From Terribacillus aidingensis (GTDB lineage: Bacteria > Bacillota > Bacilli > Bacillales > Amphibacillaceae), in the NCBI RefSeq assembly GCF_900215625.1, contig NZ_OBEK01000001.1, forward strand, positions 992,001-1,056,000: a stretch of DNA of 64,000 nucleotides, given 5' to 3'. Position 1 is the stretch's first letter. Each line of letters begins with the position of its first letter. Positions 27,567 through 36,728 of this stretch are shown one piece after another. Under the pieces are notes generated by a model, which was not told where the DNA came from, made no database searches, and was given only the letters and a program-made list of their open reading frames with translations. The translations under genes and the position numbers were made by a program.

Positions 27567-28318
27567 TCGTAGCAGAAAAGCTTTCAAAGTATTTTGGTTC
27601 TAAAAAAGTAATTCAAGATGTATCGGTTGAGGTGCAGCGTGGTGCGATCACTTCTTTTATCGGACCAAATGGAGCGGGGAAAAGTACGTTGCTTTCTATG
27701 GTCAGCCGTCTGTTGAAGCAAGATGATGGTATCGTCTACCTAGATGGTAAGAATGTACATAAACAAAAGAGCAAGGACTTGGCGAAGACGATTGCTATTC
27801 TTCGGCAGTCGAATGTTGTACAAATGAAATTGACTGTACGTGAGTTAGTCAGCTTCGGCCGATTTCCTTATTCAAGCGGAAAACTGACGCAGGCAGATGA
27901 ACAGAAGATAAGCGAAGCAATCGCCTATGTGAATCTTGAAGAATTGGAAGATAAGTACTTGAATGAGCTGAGCGGCGGTCAGAGACAGCGTGCATTCATC
28001 GCGATGGTCCTGGCACAGGATACAGATTATATTCTGCTGGATGAACCACTTAATAATTTGGATATGAAGCATGCAGTCCAAATGATGAAATTGCTTCGGA
28101 AGTTAGTAGAAGATTTCGGTAAGACAATCCTTCTTGTTATCCACGACATCAATTTCGCTTCTGTTTATTCGGATCGAATTGTGGCGATGAAAGATGGCAG
28201 TATTATAGCGGAGGGGCCAACCGACGATATTATCCAGTCTGATGTATTGAAGTCAATCTATGATTTGGATATCGATGTGCACAACATAAGCTGCAATCGA
28301 ATCTGTGTTTATTTCTAA
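27563..28318 (+). CDS. yclP: siderophore ABC transporter ATP-binding protein
   Basis: The 251-aa cytoplasmic ATPase of the importer. Walker A is GPNGAGKST (about 34-42), the signature is LSGGQRQR (about 136-143), Walker B is DYILLDEP and the switch His lies in LVIHDIN. KLTVRELVSFGRFPYSSGKL and the DLDIDVHNI-type end are as in YclP. Start overlaps the yclO stop. Confidence 0.95.
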   Translation: MIVAEKLSKYFGSKKVIQDVSVEVQRGAITSFIGPNGAGKSTLLSMVSRLLKQDDGIVYLDGKNVHKQKSKDLAKTIAILRQSNVVQMKLTVRELVSFGRFPYSSGKLTQADEQKISEAIAYVNLEELEDKYLNELSGGQRQRAFIAMVLAQDTDYILLDEPLNNLDMKHAVQMMKLLRKLVEDFGKTILLVIHDINFASVYSDRIVAMKDGSIIAEGPTDDIIQSDVLKSIYDLDIDVHNISCNRICVYF

Positions 28319-28348
28319 TCATCTGACAGGTAAAGGGGTGATGCCGTT

Positions 28349-28414
28349 ATGAAGCTAGCAGTCTTACTTAACCAGAAAAGCATCTACTACACAACAAAAG
28401 GAGAAATTATATAA
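28349..28414 (+). CDS. 21-aa ORF coupled to yclQ (possible leader peptide)
   Basis: ATG 28349 has AAGGGGTG 8 bases upstream and opens a 21-codon frame (MKLAVLLNQKSIYYTTKGEI plus I). Its stop TAA overlaps the yclQ ATG by one base (TAATG). The frame runs through the AAAGGAG site of yclQ, so its translation would affect yclQ initiation. It sits in the 95-base gap between the ATPase and binding-protein genes. A regulatory or coupling role is inferred; chance is possible for so short a frame. Confidence 0.4.
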   Translation: MKLAVLLNQKSIYYTTKGEII

Positions 28415-29355
28415 TGAAGAAACTGACATTGTTAATGACTGGTCTATTGTTTGTCTTGCTGCTTGCAGCATGCGGAAGTAACTCGGATACTGCCAGCGGT
28501 GCAGATGAAAAAGAAGAAAAGCTGACAATTGAGCATGAACTTGGTACAACAGAAGTTGCGAAGAATCCCGAGAAGATTGTTACGTTCGATATGGGAGCTT
28601 TGGATACATTAGACAAACTAGGCGTTGATGTAACAGGTGTTCCCCAGCAAACGCTGCCGGACTATCTATCTAAGTACAGCGGGAGTGACTACGAAAATAT
28701 CGGTGGCTTAAAAGAACCAGACCTAGAAAAAATAGCAGAAATTAACCCGGATGTTATCTTCATCTCCGGTCGTCAAAGTGATTATTACGAGCAGCTTAGT
28801 GAGTTGGCTCCGACAATATTTATCGGAATTGATACAACAGACTACATGAACTCATTCAAGAAGAATACAGAAACGATTGCACAAATCGTAGGGAAAGAAG
28901 AAGAAGCCAAAACCGCACTAACTGAAGTGGATGATGCGATTGCGGACCTAAAGGCGAAAGCGGAAAGCATGGATGGAAAAGCATTAATTACACTTGTTAA
29001 TGACGGTAGTGTCAGTGCTTACGGTAAAGCATCTCGTTTCGGTGTAATCCATGATGTTTACGGTGTGCCGACTGTAGACGAAACAATTGAATCTTCCACG
29101 CACGGTCAGTCTGTTGGTTTTGAATACATTTCTGAAAAGAACCCAGATTATCTATTTGTTGTAGATCGTGGAGCAGTTGTAGGTAAAGGTGCATCATCTG
29201 CAGAAAAGGTATTGGATAATGAATTAGTTAATAGCACAACTGCAGCGAAAGAAAACCAAATCACGTACTTAGATCCAGGATACTGGTATCTATCCGGCGG
29301 CGGTTTGGAATCTGAAATGGAAAAAGTAAAAGAAATCTCCGACGCTTTGAAATAA
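28414..29355 (+). CDS. yclQ: siderophore-binding lipoprotein
   Basis: The extracellular substrate-binding component, anchored as a lipoprotein. The signal peptide ends in a lipobox LLLAAC with Cys20 as lipidation site. The mature 294-aa part is a helical-backbone type III binding protein (PeriBP_2), with VTFDMGALDTLDKLGVDVTG, IAEINPDVIFISGRQ and the C-terminal DPGYWYLSGGGLES blocks of YclQ. It ends the operon before a strong terminator. Confidence 0.94.
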   Translation: MKKLTLLMTGLLFVLLLAACGSNSDTASGADEKEEKLTIEHELGTTEVAKNPEKIVTFDMGALDTLDKLGVDVTGVPQQTLPDYLSKYSGSDYENIGGLKEPDLEKIAEINPDVIFISGRQSDYYEQLSELAPTIFIGIDTTDYMNSFKKNTETIAQIVGKEEEAKTALTEVDDAIADLKAKAESMDGKALITLVNDGSVSAYGKASRFGVIHDVYGVPTVDETIESSTHGQSVGFEYISEKNPDYLFVVDRGAVVGKGASSAEKVLDNELVNSTTAAKENQITYLDPGYWYLSGGGLESEMEKVKEISDALK

Positions 29356-29362
29356 GACAAGC

Positions 29363-29398
29363 AAAAGAGCGCAAATGCGATTGCATTGCGCTCTTTTC
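29363..29398. terminator. bidirectional terminator yclQ / nos
   Basis: AAAGAGCGCAA pairs with TTGCGCTCTTT around a 10-base loop, with T residues after it and an A-run before it. It lies between convergent genes; its right end touches the nos stop. Confidence 0.85.
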
Positions 29399-30464
29399 AA
29401 TAGGCATCGTCTTGATAGAAATAATTTGGTTTAACGATACTATTGGAATAAGGCTTGTGGAATATATGAGTGGCAGCTGGTGACATTGGCGGGATAAGCC
29501 AACTCCACATTCCAGTCACATCACGTCCGGCTTTTTGTTCTTGTTTTTCAAAGTGTGCAAATTGCTTTGCAGCTGTATGGTGATCGACAATCGTAACACC
29601 TGCATCTTGAAAGGATTGCAGAACAGCACTATTCAATTCGACTAAAGCGCGGTCTTTCCATAGAGAAGAAGCGCGTGTTTGGTCAAGGTGGAGAAGTTCT
29701 GCTACTTTCGGAAGCATGTTATACCGGTCTTCATCTGCTAAATTCCGTGCTCCAATTTCGGTTCCCATATACCAGCCGTTGAAAGGTGCTGCGTTATAAG
29801 TGATTCCTCCAATTTCCAATTTCATATCTGACACAATCGGAACTGCATACCAACGTATATCAAGTTCTTTAAAAGCAGGATAAGCTTCATGTTCAATGTT
29901 AACTTCTTTTATAATTGAGGCTGGTATTTCCTTTAACACAGGCTTTTGAGCTCCAGCTTGTACAACGAGCGGCAGTATGTCAAAAGCAGTTCCTTTTCCT
30001 TCCCAGCCAAGATCTCTGCATACAGAGGTAAATCGAATGGAAGCAGGATCTCCGACAACTCCATTTTCTGTTTCATACCCGGCATAGCGAAGTAATTGAT
30101 GGTTCCATACACGAATGTTTGCAGCGGGAGAGAAAATCGTGATCATTGGCCGAACTTTTCCGTTATTTGTTGCTTGTTCAATGTGCTGGAACAGCTGTTC
30201 AATAATTTGGTTTGGATCTGTGATGTGACGAGCATCTTGTACATGAAGTCCATTCCAAAATAAGCGGCCGATACAACGGTTTGCATTTCGCCAAGCCATT
30301 CTCGCTCCATGTTCTATTTCTTCTATTGTATGGGTATAGGTAGAGGTTGCTTGTATCTCCTGTTTGATTTCTGACAAACGCATGTCTAGCGCCTGAAAAG
30401 ATTTGCCGAGTTCTTGGTAGCACGCTTGGATGAAAGCTGCTGCTTCTTCTAATAATATTTGCAT
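29397..30464 (-). CDS. nos: bacterial nitric oxide synthase oxygenase
   Basis: Makes nitric oxide from L-arginine with haem and a pterin or folate cofactor, using general cellular reductases. The 355-aa protein is a stand-alone oxygenase domain as in other bacilli. Haem-ligating Cys64 lies in [13 protein letters not shown]. The arginine-binding Glu is in [14 protein letters not shown], and [17 protein letters not shown] near the end is the dimer/pterin region. AAGGAGG precedes the ATG. It is a single gene convergent with the siderophore operon. In related species NO production protects against oxidative stress. Confidence 0.97.
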   Translation of the reverse strand: MQILLEEAAAFIQACYQELGKSFQALDMRLSEIKQEIQATSTYTHTIEEIEHGARMAWRNANRCIGRLFWNGLHVQDARHITDPNQIIEQLFQHIEQATNNGKVRPMITIFSPAANIRVWNHQLLRYAGYETENGVVGDPASIRFTSVCRDLGWEGKGTAFDILPLVVQAGAQKPVLKEIPASIIKEVNIEHEAYPAFKELDIRWYAVPIVSDMKLEIGGITYNAAPFNGWYMGTEIGARNLADEDRYNMLPKVAELLHLDQTRASSLWKDRALVELNSAVLQSFQDAGVTIVDHHTAAKQFAHFEKQEQKAGRDVTGMWSWLIPPMSPAATHIFHKPYSNSIVKPNYFYQDDAY

Positions 30465-30600
30465 AGGCTGCTGCCTCCTTATTCAGCAGTAGTATAGCAT
30501 GTGATTCGCAATTAGATGCTTTTTGGAGAAAAATGCAGAAAAAGGTTCATAGAATACTGTTCTTAGCCGATAGTAAATAAGAGGGGAAAGGGGAGCGAAT

Positions 30601-31665
30601 ATGAATAAACAACTTGTAGTGAGTATGTGGATCGCAGGCTATCTATATGCAGCTTTTTTGTTTTTACAAAATGAAAGGGTTTTCTTTCTTGGTTTATGGG
30701 TGAATCTAATTATTGGCCTTCTCCTGGCAGGCGGAAGTGCAGTAATTTTACTTTTACATAGAAGGAACTCACCGGAAGAAGTACCAGCAGTTATTGCCAA
30801 TGAGCCCGTACAGGAAGAGATAGCAGCGGTACTCGAGCCAGCTATCGAAACGGCAGACAATATGGAAACGTCTCTAATAGAGCAGACGAAAGATTCCTTG
30901 TGTCAAATTGTAACCGCTTTAGAAGAAGTTACAATCGGATCTGAGAACCAATCGCATTCTTCTGCTGAGCTGGCAGCTGCGATGCAGAAATTTGCAGAGA
31001 ATATTATGATGGTCGCCTTAAAAGGGGAAGATGCGAAACGAGTTGCGGCTGAAATGCATGCGTTAACAAAAGAAGGAGCTTCCCATATGGAGGACTCCGT
31101 GTTTCATATGAATACAATAGCTGACAAGATTACTTTTTCTTTTGACAAGGTGAGAGGATTGAATGATAAAACAGATCAAATCAGCACATTGCTCAAAACA
31201 ATTAAAGAGATTGCAGAACAGACGAATTTATTAGCGTTGAATGCTGCCATCGAAGCAGCGCGCGCGGGGGATCAAGGGCGTGGGTTCGCTGTAGTGGCGG
31301 ATGAAGTGCGTAAGTTATCTGATCAAGTACGGATTGCTGTGAGTGATATTACTAGTGTGTTTCAAGCTATTCAGACAGAATCCAAAGCTGCAGTTGAGGC
31401 ACTGGGCGAAGGTAATACCGCCGCAGCGGCTGGATCTGAAAAGGTAGTAACAACTCAACGAACATTTGCGGAGCTGCAAAACGAGATTCTTATCACAAGT
31501 GAGCAGGTGGAGGAGATAGCTGCAGCCATGTATGAGGTGCTTGATAATACCCGCGGTATAACAGACAGCATCAACAGTATTGTAACGGTCGCTGAACAGA
31601 ATGCTGCTAGTATGCAAGAAGTCACCGCAATTACACAAGATATACAACAGAAGTTTTATCAGTAA
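30601..31665 (+). CDS. methyl-accepting chemotaxis-like protein without sensor domain
   Basis: A 354-aa protein with two N-terminal membrane segments (about 5-22 and 28-52) joined by a very short turn, an acidic linker, and a cytoplasmic MCP signalling domain. The hairpin tip reads KEIAEQTNLLALNAAIEAAR and RGFAVVADEVRKLSDQ. There is no extracellular ligand domain and no clear HAMP domain. It could sense an internal or membrane signal and act through CheA/CheW. Single-gene unit with GGGGAG before the ATG. Confidence 0.88.
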   Translation: MNKQLVVSMWIAGYLYAAFLFLQNERVFFLGLWVNLIIGLLLAGGSAVILLLHRRNSPEEVPAVIANEPVQEEIAAVLEPAIETADNMETSLIEQTKDSLCQIVTALEEVTIGSENQSHSSAELAAAMQKFAENIMMVALKGEDAKRVAAEMHALTKEGASHMEDSVFHMNTIADKITFSFDKVRGLNDKTDQISTLLKTIKEIAEQTNLLALNAAIEAARAGDQGRGFAVVADEVRKLSDQVRIAVSDITSVFQAIQTESKAAVEALGEGNTAAAAGSEKVVTTQRTFAELQNEILITSEQVEEIAAAMYEVLDNTRGITDSINSIVTVAEQNAASMQEVTAITQDIQQKFYQ

Positions 31666-31700
31666 AAAAAAAGCGACCCTCAGCAGGTCGCTTTTCTTTA
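31663..31700. terminator. bidirectional terminator between the MCP-like and symporter genes
   Basis: AGCGACC (31672-31678) pairs with GGTCGCT (31686-31692), with nine A residues before and TTTTCTTTA after. It serves both convergent genes and is strongest on the minus strand. Confidence 0.85.
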
Positions 31701-33293
31701 TGCTGCAATTCCCCATGGAGAGAAGAGAATATACAAACCAATCATACAAATAGTAATGAAAATGGCGAATGGTTTTGCGTATTTCCAAGGTGTCATATCA
31801 ACAACTTCCGCATCTCCAAGGACATACGGTTCGTTTCGCGGTTTCATTTTCCCTAAAACAATCATGAACAACAGACTGAACGGGAAGAGGACAGCTAATA
31901 CATAAAGGAAGTGTACCTCTCCAAAGAAGAGCTTAGACAATCCATATAGTATCAAGTGTGTCACGATTGCTGTCTTCACTGCAAATGCAGGAACACGCTT
32001 CGTAAAGAACCCGATAAAGATCGCGGCTACAATCGGAACGTTGATAAATCCGAACATTTCTTGCAGATAATTATACAGTCCGCTTGGGAACATAATGATG
32101 AACGGTGCAATGACAATAGAGATAACACCAACTACAATTGCAAATGTTCGTCCTGCTTTAACCAGCTCGGAGTCCGTTGCATTTTTTCGGAAAATAGGTT
32201 TATACAAGTCTAATGTAAACAATGTCATCGTACTGCTCAATGCGCCGTTAAAGGAGCTGAGAATGGCTCCGAACAAGATGGCAGCAAATACACCGGTAAT
32301 TGCTGTCGGAAGCAAATCAACGATTAATGTTGGATAAGCGTCATCTGCTGTTTTTAGGCTGTCTCCATATAAATGGAAGGCAATTGTTCCGGGAATTAAT
32401 AAATATAATACCCCAAACAGTTTGAAGAATCCTGTCAGCAGAACACCTTTCTGACCCTCGGCCAAGTTCTTCGCACCAAGTGATTTCTGAACAATGGCTT
32501 GGTTAGCAGCCCAGTAGAATAAGTTATTTACGAGCAAACCGGTAAAGATCGTCGGCCAAGGTACATTGGCATCATTGCTGCTGTCAATCGCATTTAATTT
32601 TTCTGGGTGATTATTAACGAGTTTATCAACTCCGCCAATAATACTGCTGTCTCCCAAAGTCCACAAACCAAGCAGCACAATGCCGATACCACTAATAATC
32701 AGTGCGATACCGTACAATGTATCGGCTGCTGTAATGGCACGTAAGCCGCCGAAAACAATATAACCCATACTTACTAATCCAATGATACCTGCAATAATTG
32801 CTACTGCCCAAAAAGTGCTGATATTTAATCCGCCAGTAATGTTGAAAATGGAATCAAGCACTAGTGCCCCGGAGTAAAGAACCGTCGGCAAAAAGGAAGT
32901 CATATAACCGATAATGAATAAAATAGAAACGAATTGGCGTGTACGCATGTCGAAGCGCTGTTCGAGAAAGTCAGGTATGGTGGTGATTCCTGCTCGTAAG
33001 TAGCGGGGCAGGAACAGGAATGCGAGGACGAACAAAGCGAGTGGCGACGTCACTTCCCAACCCATTGCTGTAAAGTTGTCGGCGAATGTCTGCCCATTCT
33101 GCCCGACAAGCTGTTCTGTAGATAAATTTGTCAGAAGCATGGAGCTCCCGATGGCGACGCCAGTAAGGCTGCGTCCGCCTAAGAAATAACCGTCTGATGT
33201 AGCAAGATCAATTCCTCTCGTCTTCCGCCAGGAATAATAGGCGATCCCGACTGTCACCAGTATAAATGAAATGACAATAAAAGTATAAAGCAT
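31698..33293 (-). CDS. sodium/solute symporter (SSS family, SGLT-like)
   Basis: A 531-aa integral membrane protein with about 14 segments, predicted to import a solute with Na+. Family markers are DGYFLGGRSLTGVAIGSSMLL near the N-terminus, GGLRAITAADTLYG, and FYWAANQAIVQKSLGAKNLAEG, typical of the SGLT/sugar branch. The solute is likely a sugar or similar polar compound but is not determined. AAGGAGG precedes the ATG. Single gene, divergent from the MFS gene. Confidence 0.9.
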   Translation of the reverse strand: MLYTFIVISFILVTVGIAYYSWRKTRGIDLATSDGYFLGGRSLTGVAIGSSMLLTNLSTEQLVGQNGQTFADNFTAMGWEVTSPLALFVLAFLFLPRYLRAGITTIPDFLEQRFDMRTRQFVSILFIIGYMTSFLPTVLYSGALVLDSIFNITGGLNISTFWAVAIIAGIIGLVSMGYIVFGGLRAITAADTLYGIALIISGIGIVLLGLWTLGDSSIIGGVDKLVNNHPEKLNAIDSSNDANVPWPTIFTGLLVNNLFYWAANQAIVQKSLGAKNLAEGQKGVLLTGFFKLFGVLYLLIPGTIAFHLYGDSLKTADDAYPTLIVDLLPTAITGVFAAILFGAILSSFNGALSSTMTLFTLDLYKPIFRKNATDSELVKAGRTFAIVVGVISIVIAPFIIMFPSGLYNYLQEMFGFINVPIVAAIFIGFFTKRVPAFAVKTAIVTHLILYGLSKLFFGEVHFLYVLAVLFPFSLLFMIVLGKMKPRNEPYVLGDAEVVDMTPWKYAKPFAIFITICMIGLYILFSPWGIAA

Positions 33294-33501
33294 ACAATTT
33301 CCTCCTTAAGTACTCACGCAGCGACAGAGCGCTGCCATATCTTCTAAGAAAATACCCCAGGCTAACAAACTCAAAACCTATTAAATAATTTGGTTAAAAT
33401 TCCTATATTTTCTGCTGATAATTCGACATATGGTTTGAACCGTCTGCTTTTCTACTGTATTGTAGCCAATGTTAAGTCAGATAAAGAGGGAGGGAGTCAG
33501 C

Positions 33502-34686
33502 GTGTCCCTGACTAGCAGCCATTTTTCTCCGCGCACTGTCATTGCCGTTTTAATGATTTGTGCCTTTTCGATTGGAACGACAGAATATGTTGTGACAGGA
33601 GTGTTAACCCATATTGCTGGGGACTTACATGTGACAATTGCATCAGCAGGTTTAGTTGTCAGCATGTATGCCTTAGGAGTAGCAGTTTTTGGTCCGCTTA
33701 TGACGACTGTGTCTGTAAAATTGCCTCGTAAGCCGATGCTGCTGTTGTTTATGGTACTGTTCATCGGCAGCAACATTGTTAGTGCAACAGCGCCTAACTT
33801 TTCTGTGCTGCTCGTTTCTCGTGTTGCTTCTGCTTTTATGCACGGACCATTTTTTGCGCTCGCTTTTGTGATGGCAAGTGAATTGGTGGAGCCGCGTAAG
33901 CGTGTCCACGCAATTGCTGCTGTAAATGGCGGACTTACAATTGCTATTATGATTGGTGTACCGTTTGGAGCGTACCTGGGATCTTTGATTGAATGGCGTC
34001 TCGTATTCTGGCTGATTGCACTTCTGGGTTTAGCAGGACTAATCGGACTGTTAATCTGTGCACCTAATACGAAACCAGCAGAGACACCTCGCATTAAGCA
34101 GGAACTCAGTGTCTTTAAACATAAACAAGTACTTTTAACGATTGCTATCATCATATTTGGCTATTCAGGTGTATTTACCGCTTATACATTCATTGAACCA
34201 CTACTCCGGTCTGTCACTGGATTTGGCGGTGTTGGTATTATGATTAGTCTCTTCTTTTTCGGTATGGGAAGCGTTATCGGTAATTTTTCTACACCGCGAC
34301 TTGCGGGCGGTAATGTGACAAAAACACTTATTTATGTATTTACAATACTGACAGTCATTTTATTGCTGTTCCCGCTAGCAACACAATATGCAGTTACAGC
34401 AGTATTCATTATCGGTCTTTTCGGGGCTGGTGCGTTCGGTACTACGCCGTTATTACAGTCTAAGATTGTTATGGCTGCCAAAGAAGGACCGACAATAGCA
34501 GCTGCAGCTAGTGTATCAGCATTCAATCTAGCGAATGCGGCCGGAGCCTATTTAGGCGGGGTTATACTGGATGCAAATCTAGGATACTCGTGGCTGGCGA
34601 TATGCGGGGCTGCCATCTCCGTTATAGGGATACTATTGTCTGCACTTTCCTATCACAAAGAGAAAAAGGAACAGAAGTTGGCTTGA
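33502..34686 (+). CDS. MFS transporter (drug/sugar efflux DHA1-like)
   Basis: A 394-aa, 12-segment major facilitator. The N-terminal block FSIGTTEYVVTGVLTHIAGDL and the segment MYALGVAVFGPLMT are typical of AraJ/YdhP-type exporters. GTG 33502 is chosen because GGGAGG lies 8 bases upstream; a longer frame would run through it. Substrate unknown; arabinose-like sugars or drugs are exported by relatives. Confidence 0.85.
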   Translation: MSLTSSHFSPRTVIAVLMICAFSIGTTEYVVTGVLTHIAGDLHVTIASAGLVVSMYALGVAVFGPLMTTVSVKLPRKPMLLLFMVLFIGSNIVSATAPNFSVLLVSRVASAFMHGPFFALAFVMASELVEPRKRVHAIAAVNGGLTIAIMIGVPFGAYLGSLIEWRLVFWLIALLGLAGLIGLLICAPNTKPAETPRIKQELSVFKHKQVLLTIAIIIFGYSGVFTAYTFIEPLLRSVTGFGGVGIMISLFFFGMGSVIGNFSTPRLAGGNVTKTLIYVFTILTVILLLFPLATQYAVTAVFIIGLFGAGAFGTTPLLQSKIVMAAKEGPTIAAAASVSAFNLANAAGAYLGGVILDANLGYSWLAICGAAISVIGILLSALSYHKEKKEQKLA

Positions 34687-34752
34687 AGTATATTGCACAC
34701 CCTAAATTCTTCCTTCATACTAGAATAAATTACTAGAGGAGGTAAGAAGAGG

Positions 34753-35313
34753 TTGAATCCGATATTACGAGATTTTAAAACAGCAATTGAAACAGAACGG
34801 CTGCTTATTCGAAAGCCGGAAGTTGGCGACGGGAAAGCAGTCAACAATGCAATCAAAGCATCCGTTACGGAATTAAAACGCTGGATGCCGTGGGTGCAAG
34901 AGATTCCTGCACCAGAGGATACAGAAGAAAATATTCGGGAATCAGTTGCCAATTGGATCAACCGGACAAACCTGCGTATGCTCATCTTTCACAAACATAC
35001 AGGGGAGTTTATTGCCTCCAGCGGTTTTCATGCTATCAACTGGGACGTGCCAAAAGTTGAGATTGGCTATTGGATGGACACTCGCTATACTGGTCAAGGC
35101 TATATGACAGAAGCTGTAGACGCGCTCACAGCGTATGCTTTTACAGAGCTTGGTGTGAAGCGGGTGCAAATACTTTGTGATGAAGCTAATAAAGCAAGCA
35201 GGGCAGTGCCAGAACGCGTTGGTTATCAGTTGGAAGGTATTCATTACTGCGACAGTTTAAGTGTCGATCGTAAGACAGTGCGTAATACGGTGTATTACAG
35301 CATGACCAGATAG
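34753..35313 (+). CDS. RimJ/RimL-type GNAT acetyltransferase
   Basis: A 186-aa acetyltransferase of the ribosomal-protein-acetylating GNAT branch. Markers are IETERLLIRKPEVGDG, a central VEIGYWMDTRYTGQGYMTEAV acetyl-CoA loop, and DEANKASRAVPERVGYQLEG. The usual NxxS in this branch (NxxSxxVxEKxGF) appears as NKASRAVPERVGY, so the fold is conserved. The start is TTG 34753 with GGAGG upstream. Natural substrate unknown. Confidence 0.88.
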   Translation: MNPILRDFKTAIETERLLIRKPEVGDGKAVNNAIKASVTELKRWMPWVQEIPAPEDTEENIRESVANWINRTNLRMLIFHKHTGEFIASSGFHAINWDVPKVEIGYWMDTRYTGQGYMTEAVDALTAYAFTELGVKRVQILCDEANKASRAVPERVGYQLEGIHYCDSLSVDRKTVRNTVYYSMTR

Positions 35314-35673
35314 CGTTTTATTATCCGCTTACTGGCTGCTTTAATTGAAACGTTCAAATTTTGTTCACTACTTGTTCTTATTCTCTCATTTGACTGGTGT
35401 TAGAATGATAATTGAACTGTTTACTTACTAGGCAAGTCTGGTGTTTTTTGCTGCTTTGTATTACACTAGTTTCTGGATTGTTGTCAGAGACTGCCTAAAA
35501 GGCAGTATGCTTGTATGTTTCAGATTGAGTTTCTGCTGCTCCTGCCGGATGCAGAAGTTCTAATGTGAAATACTTATCAAAACCCTATTACAGCGAACGG
35601 GTTGTTTTCTTATGCAGAGAGGAAACAGCGTGTTTTCGCAGATTCAGGTAAAGAAAGGAAGGGAAGCAGGCGC
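35314..35673 (+). other. 360-base leader and promoter region of qoxABCD
   Basis: No gene is visible here. An extended -10-like TGTTAGAAT occurs near 35398 after a TTGACT, and a weak one elsewhere. The stretch includes a GACTGCCTAAAAGGCAGT hairpin without T-run near 35490-35508. An upstream in-frame start for qoxA is possible but lacks a ribosome binding site. The length suggests a long regulated leader, which is unproven. Confidence 0.4.
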
Positions 35674-36708
35674 ATGCTTAAAAAATTGAAACCCTTAAGT
35701 CTTCTACTGTTCCTTGCCCTGCCGCTAATGCTCGCCGGTTGTTCTACACCGGAAGTACTCGATCCGAAAGGACCAGTGGCAAGTCAGCAGAGTGACCTTA
35801 TTATTCTATCAATCATTTTCATGCTTACAATCGTAGCGGTTGTATTCGTACTTTTGACAATTATCCTTGTCAAGTACAGAGAAAGAAAGGATCATGACAA
35901 GTACAGCCCAGAGCTTCATGGCAGCATGCTGCTGGAAACGATTTGGACGATCATCCCGATCATCATCGTTGTTATCTTGGCTATTCCTACTGTCAGAACG
36001 ATCTATAACCTGGAGGAAGCGCCTGAAGCTAAAACAGCTGAAGCGGCAAATGAAGATCCATTGGTTATTGAAGCGACATCCATCAACTGGAAATGGGTAT
36101 TCACTTATCCTGAAGAGAATATTGAAACAGTGAATTATCTGCACATCCCGATTCATCGTCCAGTGGAATTCAAACTAACATCTGCCGATAATATGGCTGC
36201 TTTGTGGATTCCAAGCCTTGGCGGACAGAAATATGCAATGTCCGGCATGCAGACAACACTTTTCCTTCAAGCAGATGAAGCTGGTGAGTATAACGGCCGG
36301 AACGCAAACTTCACTGGTGAAGGCTTTAATGAACAGCGCTTTGTCGTTTATGCAGAAGAAGAAGAAGACTACGGCCAGTGGGTAGAGGAAGTTCAAGATT
36401 CTGCTCCAGAACTGACACAATATGAGTATGACGAACTTCTGATTCCTGGAGTTTATGAAGAAGGAACAGCTGAATTCAATGGTACGCATTTACAATGGAT
36501 TGACCATTCTAAAGATGCTGAATACACATTGGAAGCATGGGAGCGTCTAGGCTATGAGCCGAAGAACCCGCATGCGAAAGACAAATCTCAAAACATCTTG
36601 CCAGAAGATGAGATTCCATATTATCAGCAAGACAATACTGTAGATTACTCGGATGAAAACATGGACCATGAAAACATGGGAAATGAAGAACATGCGAGTC
36701 ACGAGTAA
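35674..36708 (+). CDS. qoxA: cytochrome aa3 menaquinol oxidase subunit II
   Basis: The quinol-docking subunit of the terminal oxidase. The 344-aa product has a lipoprotein signal (LMLAGC, Cys23), two membrane helices (about 45-70 and 88-112), and a periplasmic-type cupredoxin domain. That domain has no CuA Cys/His ligand set, as expected for a quinol rather than cytochrome c oxidase. The C-terminus is acidic and His-rich (about 320-344). ATG 35674 is chosen for the GGAAGGGAAG just upstream and the position of the signal peptide. Confidence 0.94.
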   Translation: MLKKLKPLSLLLFLALPLMLAGCSTPEVLDPKGPVASQQSDLIILSIIFMLTIVAVVFVLLTIILVKYRERKDHDKYSPELHGSMLLETIWTIIPIIIVVILAIPTVRTIYNLEEAPEAKTAEAANEDPLVIEATSINWKWVFTYPEENIETVNYLHIPIHRPVEFKLTSADNMAALWIPSLGGQKYAMSGMQTTLFLQADEAGEYNGRNANFTGEGFNEQRFVVYAEEEEDYGQWVEEVQDSAPELTQYEYDELLIPGVYEEGTAEFNGTHLQWIDHSKDAEYTLEAWERLGYEPKNPHAKDKSQNILPEDEIPYYQQDNTVDYSDENMDHENMGNEEHASHE

Positions 36709-36728
36709 CAGAGAGAGGGGGAAATGTT

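Noticed and set aside
33477-34154. 225-aa open frame antisense to the MFS gene
   Set aside because: Long only because of the codon bias of the MFS gene; no start signal or recognisable domain.
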